From the NCBI RefSeq assembly GCF_000716785.1, contig NZ_JNYY01000006.1, forward strand, positions 628,786 through 692,785: DNA of 64,000 nucleotides, read 5' to 3'. Within the stretch, counting starts at the first letter, position 1; each line of letters opens with the position of its first letter. The position numbers and the translations under genes are program-made. The notes under the pieces were generated by a model, which made no database searches, was not told where the DNA came from, and was given only the letters and a program-made list of their open reading frames with translations. The stretch comes from Amycolatopsis vancoresmycina. GTDB lineage: Bacteria; Actinomycetota; Actinomycetes; Mycobacteriales; Pseudonocardiaceae. This document shows, piece after piece, positions 7,251-16,508 of this stretch.

Positions 7251-8594
7251 GTGACGCTCAGCGAGCTTCTTCCCAGCCTCGGCTGCGAAGCCGCCGATCA
7301 CCTCGAGCCAGGAGTCTGGCCGCGTAGCACCCGACTCGGCGAAGACGGCGAACTGTTCTTCGCCGGTGCGCCCGTCAGCCACCTCGCCGCCCGCTTCGGG
7401 ACGCCGTCGTACTTCATCGACGAACAGCAGGTCCGTGACACCGCGCGCGAGTACCGCGAAGCGCTGCCGGACGTCGAAGTCGCGTACGCGAGCAAGGCGC
7501 TGTGTACGCGGGCCGTGCTGCGTTGGGTCGCCGAAGCGGGACTGTCGCTCGACACCTGCTCCGCCGGTGAGATCGCCGTTGCGCGCTCGGTCGGCTTCCC
7601 CGCCGAACGCATGCTGCTGCACGGCAACGCGAAGACGCCCGAGGACCTGAAGGCCGCGCTCGGCTACGGCGTGCGGCGGATCGTCGTCGACTCGCTCGAC
7701 GAGATCGGCCAGCTCGGCGTGCTCGCCCACGGCGCTCAGCAGGTCATGATCCGGGTGACGCCGGGCGTCGCGGCCGGGGCGCACGCCGCCATCAGCACCG
7801 GCGCCGAAGGCCAGAAGTTCGGCTTCTCGCTCCTCGACGGCGTTCCCGACAACGTCGACGCCGCCGTCGAAGCCGTGAAGCGACAACCCGGGTTGCGGCT
7901 GACAGGGCTGCACTGCCACATCGGCTCGCAGGTTTCCCGGGTCGACCGGTACGAGGCCGCCGCGCGGCGGATGGCCGAAGTCCTGTCGCGGATCCGCGAC
8001 ATCCACGGCGTCACGCTGCGGGAACTCGATCTCGGCGGCGGGCACGCGGTGCCGTACGTCGGCGGCGAGCCCGCGTTCGACCTCGGCGGCTACTCGCGGC
8101 GCCTGCGCGTCGCGCTCGCCTACGAATGCGCCGCGCGCGGCTTCCCCCTGCCCCGGCTGACGATCGAGCCCGGCCGGGCGATCGTCGGGCCGGCCGGGAT
8201 CACGGTCTACCGCGTGTGCGCGGTCAAGCGCGGGAGCCGCACGTTCGTCGCGGTCGACGGCGGCATGAGCGACAACGCGCGGCCGTCCCTCTACGGCGCC
8301 CGGTACACCACGCGCCTGGTGGGACGGCATTCGAAGGCGCGGCGCGTCCCGATGACCGTGGTCGGCCGGCACTGCGAAGCCGGTGACATCCTCGCCGAGG
8401 GCATCAGCCTGCCCGCCGACCTGCACGCGGGCGACCTGCTGGCCGTGCCGTGCACCGGCGCGTACCACCACTCGCTGGCGTCGAACTACAACCAAGTCGG
8501 CCGCCCGCCGCTGGTCGGCGTCCGCGGCGGCGTCGCGACGCTGCTGGTGCGCCGCGAAACCGAGGAGGACCTCAGCCGACGCGACTTGGGCTGA
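7251..8594 (+). CDS. PLP-dependent diaminopimelate decarboxylase-family enzyme
   Basis: This 447-residue fold-type III decarboxylase has a PLP lysine at 82 (YASKALC), HCHIGS at 221-226, a glycine-rich phosphate site (LGGGHAVPY), EPGRA at 306-310 and the active-site cysteine at 375 (HCEAGD). These match LysA-type enzymes, which make lysine from meso-diaminopimelate. The GTG start follows GGAGG at 7241. The gene is not next to hom/thrC or argS, but beside an amino-acid transporter and an Lrp regulator. It may therefore be a second copy with a catabolic or specialised role. Its 3' end overlaps the convergent transporter by 23 bp. Confidence 0.82.
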   Translation: MTLSELLPSLGCEAADHLEPGVWPRSTRLGEDGELFFAGAPVSHLAARFGTPSYFIDEQQVRDTAREYREALPDVEVAYASKALCTRAVLRWVAEAGLSLDTCSAGEIAVARSVGFPAERMLLHGNAKTPEDLKAALGYGVRRIVVDSLDEIGQLGVLAHGAQQVMIRVTPGVAAGAHAAISTGAEGQKFGFSLLDGVPDNVDAAVEAVKRQPGLRLTGLHCHIGSQVSRVDRYEAAARRMAEVLSRIRDIHGVTLRELDLGGGHAVPYVGGEPAFDLGGYSRRLRVALAYECAARGFPLPRLTIEPGRAIVGPAGITVYRVCAVKRGSRTFVAVDGGMSDNARPSLYGARYTTRLVGRHSKARRVPMTVVGRHCEAGDILAEGISLPADLHAGDLLAVPCTGAYHHSLASNYNQVGRPPLVGVRGGVATLLVRRETEEDLSRRDLG

Positions 8595-10116
8595 CGATCG
8601 AGTCGCCGCCGCGCGGCACGACCCCGCGCGGCAGGCGGCGGCCGGCGAAGAACTCCCGGCAGGCGCGGTGGACCGCGAACATCAGCGGCACCCCGAGCAC
8701 GATCGACACCACGCCGATCACCGCGACGCCGCCGATGCCGAACACCGTCGTCTCGCCCGCGTCCGGCCGCGCGTACTCGATCAGCGCGAACACCAGCACC
8801 GCCAGGAAGAACACGCCACCGGTGAACGGCAGCAGCCCGCGCAACACGAAGTTGCGCACGCTCGCGAAGAGCGTCCGGCGGAACACCCAGACGCAGGCCA
8901 GCGCCGTCATCGTGTACTCGATGGCGATGGTCAGGCCGACCGCGTCCACCGAGTCGGCCAGGACGTTGTCGCTGATCAGCGCCAGGAGGACGTACACGGC
9001 CAGCGAAACGAGCCCGAACGCCCAGGTCGCCACGGTCGGCGTCCGGAACCGCGGGTGCACGCGGCCGAACACCCGCGGCAGGGCGCCGTGGCTGGCCATC
9101 GACAGCGTCGTGCGGGCCGCCGGCATGATCGTCGCCTGGCTGGTGGCCGCGCCGCTGGTCAGCACGGACACGATCAGCAGCACGCCCAGCACCTTCCCCG
9201 TCGTGCCGTCGCCGAACACCGCGCCGCCCAGGCCGGCCAGGACGTCCTCGGAATTCGCCGCGTTCGCCAAGCCGATCCCGTCCTCGCCGACCCCGGCGAA
9301 GGCGAGCGCGGCGACCGTCACGAGCAGGTAGTTCAGCACCAGCAGCACCGTCGAAAGCACCGCGGCCCGGCCCGGTGCGCGGCGCGGATCGGCCGACTCC
9401 TCGTTGACCGACAGCGAGCTTTCCCAGCCCCAGTAAATGAACACGGCCAGCAGGACCGCCGAAACCGCGGTGCCGGCCGATACCCCGCCCGGCCACAGCC
9501 AGTCGAGCTTCGGCAGCGACGCCTGCGGCCCGGCCGTGCCGTCGAAGACGCGGACCAGCGCGACGACCGAGAAGAGCACCAGGACGGCGAGCTCGACGCC
9601 GAGCAGGATCCACTGCGCCCGCGCGGAGACCTCGATCCCGCGGTAGCAGAGCCAGCACAGCGCGAGCAGCCACGCGGCGCCGATCGCCGTCGTCACCCAC
9701 CGGTTGTCCGCCGCCCCGGACGCGCCGAACAGCAGCAGCGTGTACCGGCCGGTGAGCGCGGACTGGCTGCTCATCACCAGCAGCTGCGCGACCGTCACGA
9801 CCCAGCCGGTGAACCACCCGGCGTGCGGGCCGAACGCGCGCGCCGCCCAGGTGAAGTTGGTGCCGCAGTCGGGTTCCGCGGTGTTCAGCTCGCGGAAGGC
9901 GAACGCCACGAACAGCACCGGCACGAAGGAGAGCAGCACGAACGCGGCCGCCTTGAACCCGGTGCCCGCCAGCACGATCAGCCCGAGCGTGGCCGCGATG
10001 GAATAGGCCGGCGCGGTCGACGACATCCCGATGACCATCGACGACACCATGCCCAGCGCACCACCGCGCAATCCCTTCGCGGGAACGGCGGGGGCGAACG
10101 CCACGGCCTCCGACAT
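8572..10116 (-). CDS. APC-family amino-acid/polyamine transporter
   Basis: The 514-residue, highly hydrophobic protein has about 12 membrane segments. Its first segment carries the APC signature (LGMVSSMVIGMSSTAPAYSI), with DPRRAPGRA in a cytoplasmic loop. It would exchange or import amino acids or amines. The start ATG at 10116 has a near-ideal AGGAGG. The gene converges with, and overlaps, the decarboxylase, and its promoter region is shared with the Lrp gene, so decarboxylase substrate or product transport under Lrp control is a reasonable inference. Confidence 0.88.
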   Translation of the reverse strand: MSEAVAFAPAVPAKGLRGGALGMVSSMVIGMSSTAPAYSIAATLGLIVLAGTGFKAAAFVLLSFVPVLFVAFAFRELNTAEPDCGTNFTWAARAFGPHAGWFTGWVVTVAQLLVMSSQSALTGRYTLLLFGASGAADNRWVTTAIGAAWLLALCWLCYRGIEVSARAQWILLGVELAVLVLFSVVALVRVFDGTAGPQASLPKLDWLWPGGVSAGTAVSAVLLAVFIYWGWESSLSVNEESADPRRAPGRAAVLSTVLLVLNYLLVTVAALAFAGVGEDGIGLANAANSEDVLAGLGGAVFGDGTTGKVLGVLLIVSVLTSGAATSQATIMPAARTTLSMASHGALPRVFGRVHPRFRTPTVATWAFGLVSLAVYVLLALISDNVLADSVDAVGLTIAIEYTMTALACVWVFRRTLFASVRNFVLRGLLPFTGGVFFLAVLVFALIEYARPDAGETTVFGIGGVAVIGVVSIVLGVPLMFAVHRACREFFAGRRLPRGVVPRGGDSIVSPSRVG

Positions 10117-10378
10117 GCGTTGGTCCTCCTGGGTCACCGGTACGACAGAGCCGCCAGACGGTACCTGCCGCGGTGCGGTACGCGCGTCCCGCTGTGCGCG
10201 GGCGCACAAAACCGCCTCGGAAAACCTCGTGAGTTTCACCCGCAGCCACCGATTCCTCGGCTGATCGTGGCGTGTACGCCGAATCACGCGAAGCTGCCGC
10301 CGAGGGCTCGCTTTCTCGGCAGGTCTCGATACGCTGCGCACTTGACAAATCACATGCCGAAACACAGGGAGGGACGGC
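10117..10378. promoter_or_regulatory. Divergent control region between the APC transporter and lrp
   Basis: These 262 bp are noncoding and slightly AT-rich near the right end. A TTGACA hexamer lies at 10342-10347, and GGGAGGG (10367-10373) is the ribosome-binding site for the Lrp gene. A matching -10 is not clear. Autoregulation and control of the transporter by Lrp from here is the expected arrangement, but no operator can be named. Confidence 0.45.
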
Positions 10379-10855
10379 ATGGGTGACGAAACACGTGCGC
10401 GCGCGCTGGACAATACGGACAGATCGTTGATCGCCCTGCTCCAACAGGATGGCCGCGCCTCGTTCACCGCGCTCGCCAAGGCGGTCGGGCTTTCGGAGGG
10501 AGCGGTCCGCCAGCGCGTGCAGCGGCTGCTCCGCGACGACCTGATGCAGATCGTCGCGGTGACCGACCCCGCCAACGTGGATCTGACGCGGCAGGCCATG
10601 GTCGGCATCAACGTCGACGGCGCTGATCCCCGCGACGTCGCGGACAAGCTGTCCGAGCTCGAAAACGTGCACTACGTCGTGTTGTGCGCCGGGCGCTACG
10701 ACCTGCTGGCCGAACTCGTCTGCCGGGACGACGACCACATGCTCGAGGTGCTCGGCGACGAAGTGCGCAAGATCCCGGGCGTGTCCGGGACCGAGCTGTT
10801 CGTGTACCTGAAGCTGGCCAAGCAGGACTACTCCTGGGGCCGGCTCACGGCGTAA
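10379..10855 (+). CDS. Lrp/AsnC-family transcriptional regulator
   Basis: The 158-residue protein has an N-terminal helix-turn-helix (DRSLIALLQQDGRASFTALA, then GLSEGAVRQRVQRL) and a C-terminal RAM/ACT-like ligand domain with VVLCAGRYDLLAELVCRDDDH, the usual GxYDll pattern. Lrp proteins form octamers and respond to amino acids. It is divergent from the APC transporter and near the PLP decarboxylase, which probably form its local regulon. Confidence 0.92.
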   Translation: MGDETRARALDNTDRSLIALLQQDGRASFTALAKAVGLSEGAVRQRVQRLLRDDLMQIVAVTDPANVDLTRQAMVGINVDGADPRDVADKLSELENVHYVVLCAGRYDLLAELVCRDDDHMLEVLGDEVRKIPGVSGTELFVYLKLAKQDYSWGRLTA

Positions 10856-10899
10856 CGGGACCGGGGATGACGGGCCTGCACCCGCCACCCCCTGGCCCG

Positions 10900-13104
10900 C
10901 TACAGGAACCGCCGGTGCCCCGCCCGCACCGGAACGCCGGCCTCGGCGAGGCCGGTCAGCGCCGCCGGGAGCGGATCCCGGTGCAGCACCCCGAGGCGCT
11001 GCGTGGCGCGCGTGAGCGCGACGTAGAGCTCGGCCGCGCCGCGCGGGCCCGCGGCCAGGATGCGCGCGGGCTCGACGACGAGGACGGCGTCGAACTCCAG
11101 CCCCTTCGCGGCCGACGGCGGGATCGTTCCCGGCACCCCCGGCGGGCCGATCACCACGCTGGTCCCTTCGCGGCCGGCTTCGTCACGGACGAAGTCCTCG
11201 ATGGCGTCCGCGAGTTCGCCGTCCGCCACTCGTCTGGACCACGGCCGGACGCCGCACGCCCGCACCGATTCCGGCGGCCGCGCGGACGGCGCGAACCGGG
11301 CCAGCACCGCGCCCGCGACGGCCATGATCTCCGCCGGGGTCCGGTAGTTCACGGTCAGTTCGCGGTACAGCCAGCGGTCCCCGGCGTACGGCGCCAGCAT
11401 CGTCGCCCAGTCCCGTGCCCCGGCCGCGGACCGGCGCTGCGCGAGGTCGCCGACGATCGTGAACGACCGGCTGGGGCACCGCCGCGCCAGCACCCGCCAG
11501 TCCATTTCGGACAGTTCCTGGGCCTCGTCGACGACGACGTGCCCGTAGGTCCAGTCCCGGTCGGCGGCCGCCCGCTCGGCGAGGTCGCGCGTGTCGCGTT
11601 CGACGAACCGCCCGGCCAGCTCCTCGGCGTCGAGGAGGTCTTCCGCGACCAGCTGGACGTCCTCGTCGAGTTCCTCCTGGTCGAGCTGCATCAGTTCCAT
11701 GACGCCGGAGGCGTACTCGGCCTCCGCTTCCGCACGACGGCGCGCCGCGGCCCGTTCCTCGGTGTCGTCCCGGCCGAGGAGATCGACCAGCTCGTCGAGC
11801 AGCGGCACGTCCGGCACGGTCCAGACCGCGCCGTCCGCGCGGAACAGCGCCGGGTCAGCCCCGGCGGCCTCGAGGCGGCGCGGAGACTCGTACAGCGGCG
11901 CCAGCAGCGTTTCCGGTGTCAGGTACGGCCACAGCTCGTCGAGCGCGGCTTCGAGTGCTTCGTGCTCCGCGAGCTCGTCCAGGACGTCGGCGCGCAGGTC
12001 CGCCCACAGCAGGCGGTCGGCCGGGGTGAGCCAGCCTTCGCCGATCTTCGCCACGACCCGCTCGGCGACGAGCGCCACGACACGCTCGCGGAAGACCGCG
12101 CGGGCTTCGTTGTGCGGCAGCCCCGTCTCACGCGCTGCGAGCCGGGCCTGGCCCACGAGGTCGGCGTCGAGCGCCACGACGACGTCACCCAGGTCGATCG
12201 GCACCGGCTCCTCGGGCACCTCTTGGCGGTCGGCAACCGCGGCCGCCAGCACGTCGAGGATCGCCAACGAACCCTTGAGCCGCGCCACTTCCGGCTGGTC
12301 CTCGGCCGTGACGTGCAAGCCCGGAACCAGGTCGCCGGTGGTCTGGAAGACGACGTCCGACTCGCCGAGCGACGGCAGCACGCGGCCGATGTGGTCGAGG
12401 AACAGCGGACTCGGCCCGACCACGAGCACACCGCTGCGGGACATCCGCTCGCGCCGCGTGTACAGCAGGTACGCGACCCGGTGCAGGGCCACCGCGGTCT
12501 TGCCGGTACCGGGGCCGCCTTCGACGACGAGCATCCCCGCGTGGCCGAGGCGGATGATCTCGTCCTGCTCGGCCTGGATCGTCGCGACGATGTCCCGCAT
12601 GCCTTCGCCGCGGGGTGCGTTGACCGCCGCGAGCAGGGCCGCGTCCCCGCGTTCGGTGTCACCGGGGCGGCCGAGGACTTCGTCGGTGAAATCGAGGACC
12701 CGGCGGCCCATCGTGTGGAACTGACGGCGGCGGCGCATGTTTTCCGGCCGCGCCGCCGTGGCGACGTAGAACGGCCGCGCCGCCGGCGCCCGCCAATCCA
12801 GCAGGAACGGTTCGTAGTCGTTTTCCGCGTCGAACAGCCCGAGCCTGCCGATGTAGCTGGTTTCGCCCGAAAGGGCGTCCAACCGGCCGAAGCACAGCCC
12901 GTTGTCGGCGACGTCCAGCCGGGCCGCCTCCCGCGACCGGCAGCGGACGTCGGTCTCCCGTTCCCCCGGCGTCACCCCGGTTTGCCCGAGTGCGCCGTGG
13001 TAGCGGGCCTGCGCCGCCGCGCGCTCGCGGTCGAGCCGCTCGTACAGCGCGGCGACGTAGGCCCGTTCTTCCCGCAATTCCTCGTCGTACCCCTGGTTTG
13101 ACAA
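10900..13104 (-). CDS. HelD/HelR-type RNA polymerase-associated helicase-like ATPase
   Basis: The 734-residue UvrD-fold protein has Walker A GGPGTGKT at 196-203, an extended coiled-coil N-terminus (residues 5-35), VVDEAQELSEMDW (Walker B) and a C-terminal VALTRATQRLG motif. HelD proteins insert into RNA polymerase channels and release stalled enzyme. The actinobacterial HelR branch displaces rifamycins and gives tolerance. The length and actinobacterial origin suit this branch, but HelR versus generic HelD cannot be separated by eye. The start is TTG at 13104, preceded by GAGGGG. The 100 bp upstream contain TTGACA (minus strand, 13200-13195); a rifamycin-associated element was not recognised. 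Confidence 0.82.
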   Translation of the reverse strand: MSNQGYDEELREERAYVAALYERLDRERAAAQARYHGALGQTGVTPGERETDVRCRSREAARLDVADNGLCFGRLDALSGETSYIGRLGLFDAENDYEPFLLDWRAPAARPFYVATAARPENMRRRRQFHTMGRRVLDFTDEVLGRPGDTERGDAALLAAVNAPRGEGMRDIVATIQAEQDEIIRLGHAGMLVVEGGPGTGKTAVALHRVAYLLYTRRERMSRSGVLVVGPSPLFLDHIGRVLPSLGESDVVFQTTGDLVPGLHVTAEDQPEVARLKGSLAILDVLAAAVADRQEVPEEPVPIDLGDVVVALDADLVGQARLAARETGLPHNEARAVFRERVVALVAERVVAKIGEGWLTPADRLLWADLRADVLDELAEHEALEAALDELWPYLTPETLLAPLYESPRRLEAAGADPALFRADGAVWTVPDVPLLDELVDLLGRDDTEERAAARRRAEAEAEYASGVMELMQLDQEELDEDVQLVAEDLLDAEELAGRFVERDTRDLAERAAADRDWTYGHVVVDEAQELSEMDWRVLARRCPSRSFTIVGDLAQRRSAAGARDWATMLAPYAGDRWLYRELTVNYRTPAEIMAVAGAVLARFAPSARPPESVRACGVRPWSRRVADGELADAIEDFVRDEAGREGTSVVIGPPGVPGTIPPSAAKGLEFDAVLVVEPARILAAGPRGAAELYVALTRATQRLGVLHRDPLPAALTGLAEAGVPVRAGHRRFL

Positions 13105-13205
13105 GTTCCCCTCACAGCGGTTAGACTCATATCAGGTTCGGCGATCGCTCCCGTTGTTTCCGGAGGGCACGCCGATTTTTTATTGTCCACCCGCTGTCAA
13201 GGGCC

Positions 13206-15023
13206 TCAGCCCAGCATGAATTCGCGCGGGTTCAGCGGCCGGTCGGCCACCCGCACGTCACCCAGCAGCCCCGCGAAACTGCGGTCCACCTTCCCGCCGT
13301 AGGACGACGCCCCGACCAGCCACGGACCGCCCGGATCGGCGAGCCCGACCGCCGGCGTGGCCGGGTTCCGCACCACCGGGCAGCCGTCGACGTAGACGAC
13401 CGTGCGACGGCCGTCGTTGACCACGGCGACGTGCCACCACTTCTCCACCGGCAGCTCGTGGCCCCAGTTCGTCGACGTCCGGTCCTGGTTGAGCGGGTAC
13501 ACCGCCCACTGCAGCTCACCACCGTCCGAAAGGGACAGTGTGGCCGCGGACTCCTGCGGATCGTCGCCGGTCTTGCCGGCGGCCGCGCCGCTGCCCTGCC
13601 GGGCGAACAGGCCGCACCAGCCGTGGTGGCCGTCCTTGAAGTTCGCCGGCAGCCAGAAGAACGCCTCGACGGTGTAGCCGCGCTCGAACTTGAGCTTGTT
13701 GATCGGCGCGGTGTCGACCGTGCGCAGGTACGCGCCGCGGCTCGGGTCGCGGCCGCCGTCGAACCGCAGGCTCGCCCGCGACGGCTGCCGCGGCGAGAAC
13801 TCGCTCGAGTACTTCAGCGCGTCCGGGCCGCTGCCGGGCGCGGTGACGCGGGTGAGGTCGTTGCCGCGGCCGGTCTGGTCGCGCACGACGACGTTGTCCG
13901 GCACTACTTTGCCGTCCTGGCCGCCTTCGAAGCGCCAGTAGGCGACGGTGCCGAGGATCAGCAACTGCTTCGCCGGCCGGGCGGGCGGGACCGGCACCGG
14001 CGCGAAGGCCTTGAACCGCTCGGCGAAGTCGATCTCCAGGCTGAAGTAGTCGGCCGCGCCGCTGCGCTCGACCTCCTGCTGCTGCAGCTCGCTCAGGTGG
14101 TCCTGCGCGGCCAGCCACGGCGAGATCGTCCGGACGTCGATCACGCCGCGCGCGAGGTCGAACTGGTAGAGCCGGACCATCGCGCTGCCGCCGTAGTAGC
14201 GGTCCTGGTAGTTGGCGAGGTGGACGTGCACGTCGTGCCCGGCGGCGTTCTTGCGGACGGTGCGCCCGGTCGGCCAGTAGTGGCCGTTCAGCGTCAGGAA
14301 GATCTGGTCGTTGCCCTGGACGAGCTCCTGCCAGACGTGCTCGCCGAACGTCGAGAACTGGGCCTGGTGGTCGTCGTCGGCCCAGACGAGCTCGTGGATG
14401 GTGAGGATCGCCGGCAGCGTCGGGTGCTGCGCGAGGACCTGCTTCGCCCAGTTCAGGCCACCCGCCGAGGGCCGCCAGTCCAGCGCCAGCAGCAGCCACT
14501 CGCGGCCGCCGCCGCGGAAGACGTGGAAGGTGTTGTAGCCGTCCTTGGACGCGCCGCGGAACGTCGGCGAGTTGCGCTGGCGCTGCGGGCCGAACGCGTC
14601 CAGGTACGGCGAGGGGCCGCGCTGGTCGTCCTTCGAGCCGTCGATGTCGTGGTTGCCCGCCAGCGTGCTGTACGGGAACCGGCGGCGGTCGAGCGCCTGG
14701 AACGACCGGCTGATCCTGGCGAACTCGTCCGCCCGGCCGTTCTGGGTGAGATCACCGAGGTGCGCGAGGAAGACAACGTTGTCGGCCGACTCGTCGAGGA
14801 CGTACCGCAGCGAGGCGTCCAGCGGGGCCGCGTCACCGCGGTCCTCGTCGAACAGGTACTGCGTGTCCGGCATGACCACGAGCGTGAAACGCGGATCTTC
14901 GGCGTCCGGGCGGTGCCGTCCGGTGGCTTCGGCGGCGGGCGCGCCGAGGACGTTCGGCAGGGTCACCGCGGCGGCCACGGCGGGGGCGCCGAGGAGGAAG
15001 GTCCGGCGAGAAGTGTCAGTCAC
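13206..15023 (-). CDS. Tat-exported metallophosphoesterase with a C-terminal LamG-like domain
   Basis: The 605-residue protein starts with a twin-arginine signal (SRRTFLLGAPAVAAA), so it is exported folded. A calcineurin-like phosphoesterase follows, with VVMPDTQY, HLGDLTQNG, GNHD and LNGHYW as metal ligands. From about residue 400 a concanavalin/LamG-type lectin fold follows (YWRFEGG, ASLRFDGG, WWHVAVVNDG). Such enzymes act on extracellular phosphoesters, with the lectin domain probably binding a polymer. The GTG at 15023 is chosen because it places the RR motif near the N-terminus; the longer frame adds about 47 residues without support. Confidence 0.82.
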   Translation of the reverse strand: MTDTSRRTFLLGAPAVAAAVTLPNVLGAPAAEATGRHRPDAEDPRFTLVVMPDTQYLFDEDRGDAAPLDASLRYVLDESADNVVFLAHLGDLTQNGRADEFARISRSFQALDRRRFPYSTLAGNHDIDGSKDDQRGPSPYLDAFGPQRQRNSPTFRGASKDGYNTFHVFRGGGREWLLLALDWRPSAGGLNWAKQVLAQHPTLPAILTIHELVWADDDHQAQFSTFGEHVWQELVQGNDQIFLTLNGHYWPTGRTVRKNAAGHDVHVHLANYQDRYYGGSAMVRLYQFDLARGVIDVRTISPWLAAQDHLSELQQQEVERSGAADYFSLEIDFAERFKAFAPVPVPPARPAKQLLILGTVAYWRFEGGQDGKVVPDNVVVRDQTGRGNDLTRVTAPGSGPDALKYSSEFSPRQPSRASLRFDGGRDPSRGAYLRTVDTAPINKLKFERGYTVEAFFWLPANFKDGHHGWCGLFARQGSGAAAGKTGDDPQESAATLSLSDGGELQWAVYPLNQDRTSTNWGHELPVEKWWHVAVVNDGRRTVVYVDGCPVVRNPATPAVGLADPGGPWLVGASSYGGKVDRSFAGLLGDVRVADRPLNPREFMLG

Positions 15024-15102
15024 GGGCGGGAAGCTACGGGCGGCTTCCGACCGCACCGGCAACTGCTGCCGAACACGGGATGAACAGCGGTACTGTGCCC
15101 GC

Positions 15103-15495
15103 ATGAGCGGCCCGCGGGTGTTCCGGTTGATCCAGCCCGTCGACGACGTCGAAGTCGCCGTCACGTTCTACGCCGCCGTCTTCGGCGACCCCGGCGAGCG
15201 CATCGCGGTCAACCGGCACTACTTCACCTGCGGCGGTGTGGTGCTGGCCTGCGTCGAGGCGCCGCCCGAGCACCGCGAGCCCCGGCCGCAGCGGGACCCG
15301 CGGATCGTCTACCTCGCGGTCGAAGACGTCGAGGAGACGTTCGAGCGGGTGCGCGCCGCCGGGCCGCGCTGGCTCGACGACGCGATCGAGACGCAGTTCT
15401 GGGGCGAGCGGTCGTTCTACGCGGACGACCCGTTCGGCAACCCGCTCTGCTTCGTCCAGGAGGACACGCTCTACTTGGGCGGGCCGCTCGGCTGA
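15103..15495 (+). CDS. VOC-superfamily (glyoxalase/dioxygenase-fold) protein
   Basis: The 130-residue single-domain protein has paired beta-alpha-beta-beta-beta halves: VDDVEVAVTFYAAVFGD opens the first and the terminal FYADDPFGNPLCFVQ closes the second. VOC proteins include glyoxalases, fosfomycin and bleomycin resistance proteins and dioxygenases; the substrate here is unknown. The ATG at 15103 is divergent from the phosphoesterase, and the 3' end overlaps the convergent DUF6328 gene by 25 bp. Confidence 0.82.
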   Translation: MSGPRVFRLIQPVDDVEVAVTFYAAVFGDPGERIAVNRHYFTCGGVVLACVEAPPEHREPRPQRDPRIVYLAVEDVEETFERVRAAGPRWLDDAIETQFWGERSFYADDPFGNPLCFVQEDTLYLGGPLG

Positions 15496-15986
15496 GGGTC
15501 CGGGTTCAGCCGGAACGGCATGACGAACCAGAGGATCCCGAACAGCAGCAGGCACAGCACGGCCATCACGGTCATCGCGCCCCAGCCGTAGACCACCTTG
15601 GCGATCAGCGCGACCGTCGAGGTGATCGCCAGTGCCAGGCAGACCAGCCCGGCCAGCACGAACCGGTTGCCGACGCGCAGGATCCGGTCCCGGCTGCCCG
15701 TGCGGAACAGCAGCCGGTGCCAGGCCGCGGGCGCGGTCAGCAGCGCCGTCGCCGCGACGGCGAGCGCGACCGCGGACAGGTGCAGCGCCTTCTCGAACCC
15801 GCTGGCGTCGTGGAACCGGTCGGTGAACACGACCGACAGCAGGAAGCCGAAGAGGATCTGCACCCCGGCCTGGGCGACCCGCAGCTCCTGCAGCAGCTCG
15901 CCGACGTTGCGGGTGAGCTGCTCGTTGCGGGTTTCGCCGGTGTGTTCGGCCACCCAGGCACCATAACCGGCCCGCGGACCGGCCAC
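15471..15986 (-). CDS. DUF6328-type four-helix membrane protein
   Basis: The 171-residue protein has four hydrophobic segments and the conserved opening ELLQELRVAQAGVQILFGFLL. I recognise this as the actinobacterial DUF6328 family of unknown function. The start is GTG at 15986 or, closer to the conserved part, GTG at 15953; neither has a clear Shine-Dalgarno site. It converges with and overlaps the VOC gene. Confidence 0.75.
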   Translation of the reverse strand: MAGPRAGYGAWVAEHTGETRNEQLTRNVGELLQELRVAQAGVQILFGFLLSVVFTDRFHDASGFEKALHLSAVALAVAATALLTAPAAWHRLLFRTGSRDRILRVGNRFVLAGLVCLALAITSTVALIAKVVYGWGAMTVMAVLCLLLFGILWFVMPFRLNPDPQPSGPPK

Positions 15987-16049
15987 CGGCTGGGAAATCC
16001 GTCACTTTCTCACGAACTCAGGCTCGGTGGCGGTCCGAAGTGGACCGGT

Positions 16050-16439
16050 TCAGAACCCCCAGGTGCGCTCGGGCACCACGCGGATGCGGACGGAGTACTT
16101 GGCGTCGAACCCGTCCGCGGTCAAGCCGATCGCCGCGTAGTGCGGGCCGTACTTGTCGAGGTACCCGGGCGCCTCGGACGCCTTGCCCTCCTCGACGTGC
16201 GCCGTTCCGGTGACGACGAGGATCGAGCCGCCGCCGGGGTCGCTGTTGAGGTGGAAGCTCACCTCGGGGTTCGCTTCGATGTGCCGGAGCTTCGCGGTGC
16301 CGGGCTCGCTGAACAGCACGATGTCGTCGCCCTCGAGGACGAACCACACGGGCCGTGGCGCGGGCCGGCCCTTCGGCGTGACGGTGGTCAGCCAGGCGAT
16401 CTTCTCGCCCGCCCGGTCGGTGAGCTGGGGTGTGGCCAT
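16050..16439 (-). CDS. PPOX-fold (pyridoxamine oxidase-like/F420-dependent) enzyme
   Basis: The 129-residue split-barrel protein contains IAWLTTVTPKGRPAPRPVWF, IVLFSEPGTAKLRHI and GSILVVTGTAHVEEG, typical of the FMN/F420-binding PPOX family common in actinobacteria (TIGR03667-like). These proteins reduce or oxidise small molecules with F420 or bind flavin or haem. The ATG at 16439 is preceded by GAGGGG; the longer frame to 16508 lacks support. Confidence 0.8.
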   Translation of the reverse strand: MATPQLTDRAGEKIAWLTTVTPKGRPAPRPVWFVLEGDDIVLFSEPGTAKLRHIEANPEVSFHLNSDPGGGSILVVTGTAHVEEGKASEAPGYLDKYGPHYAAIGLTADGFDAKYSVRIRVVPERTWGF

Positions 16440-16508
16440 GTCGGTGCCCCTCGGTAGCCGGTCTGGTGACCCAGGTAACCACGGGGCACCGACAATTTCT
16501 TCCCGCAC

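Noticed and set aside
13105..13205. Rifamycin-associated element before the HelD/HelR gene
   Set aside because: I saw a TTGACA and an AT-rich stretch but no inverted-repeat element I could match with confidence.
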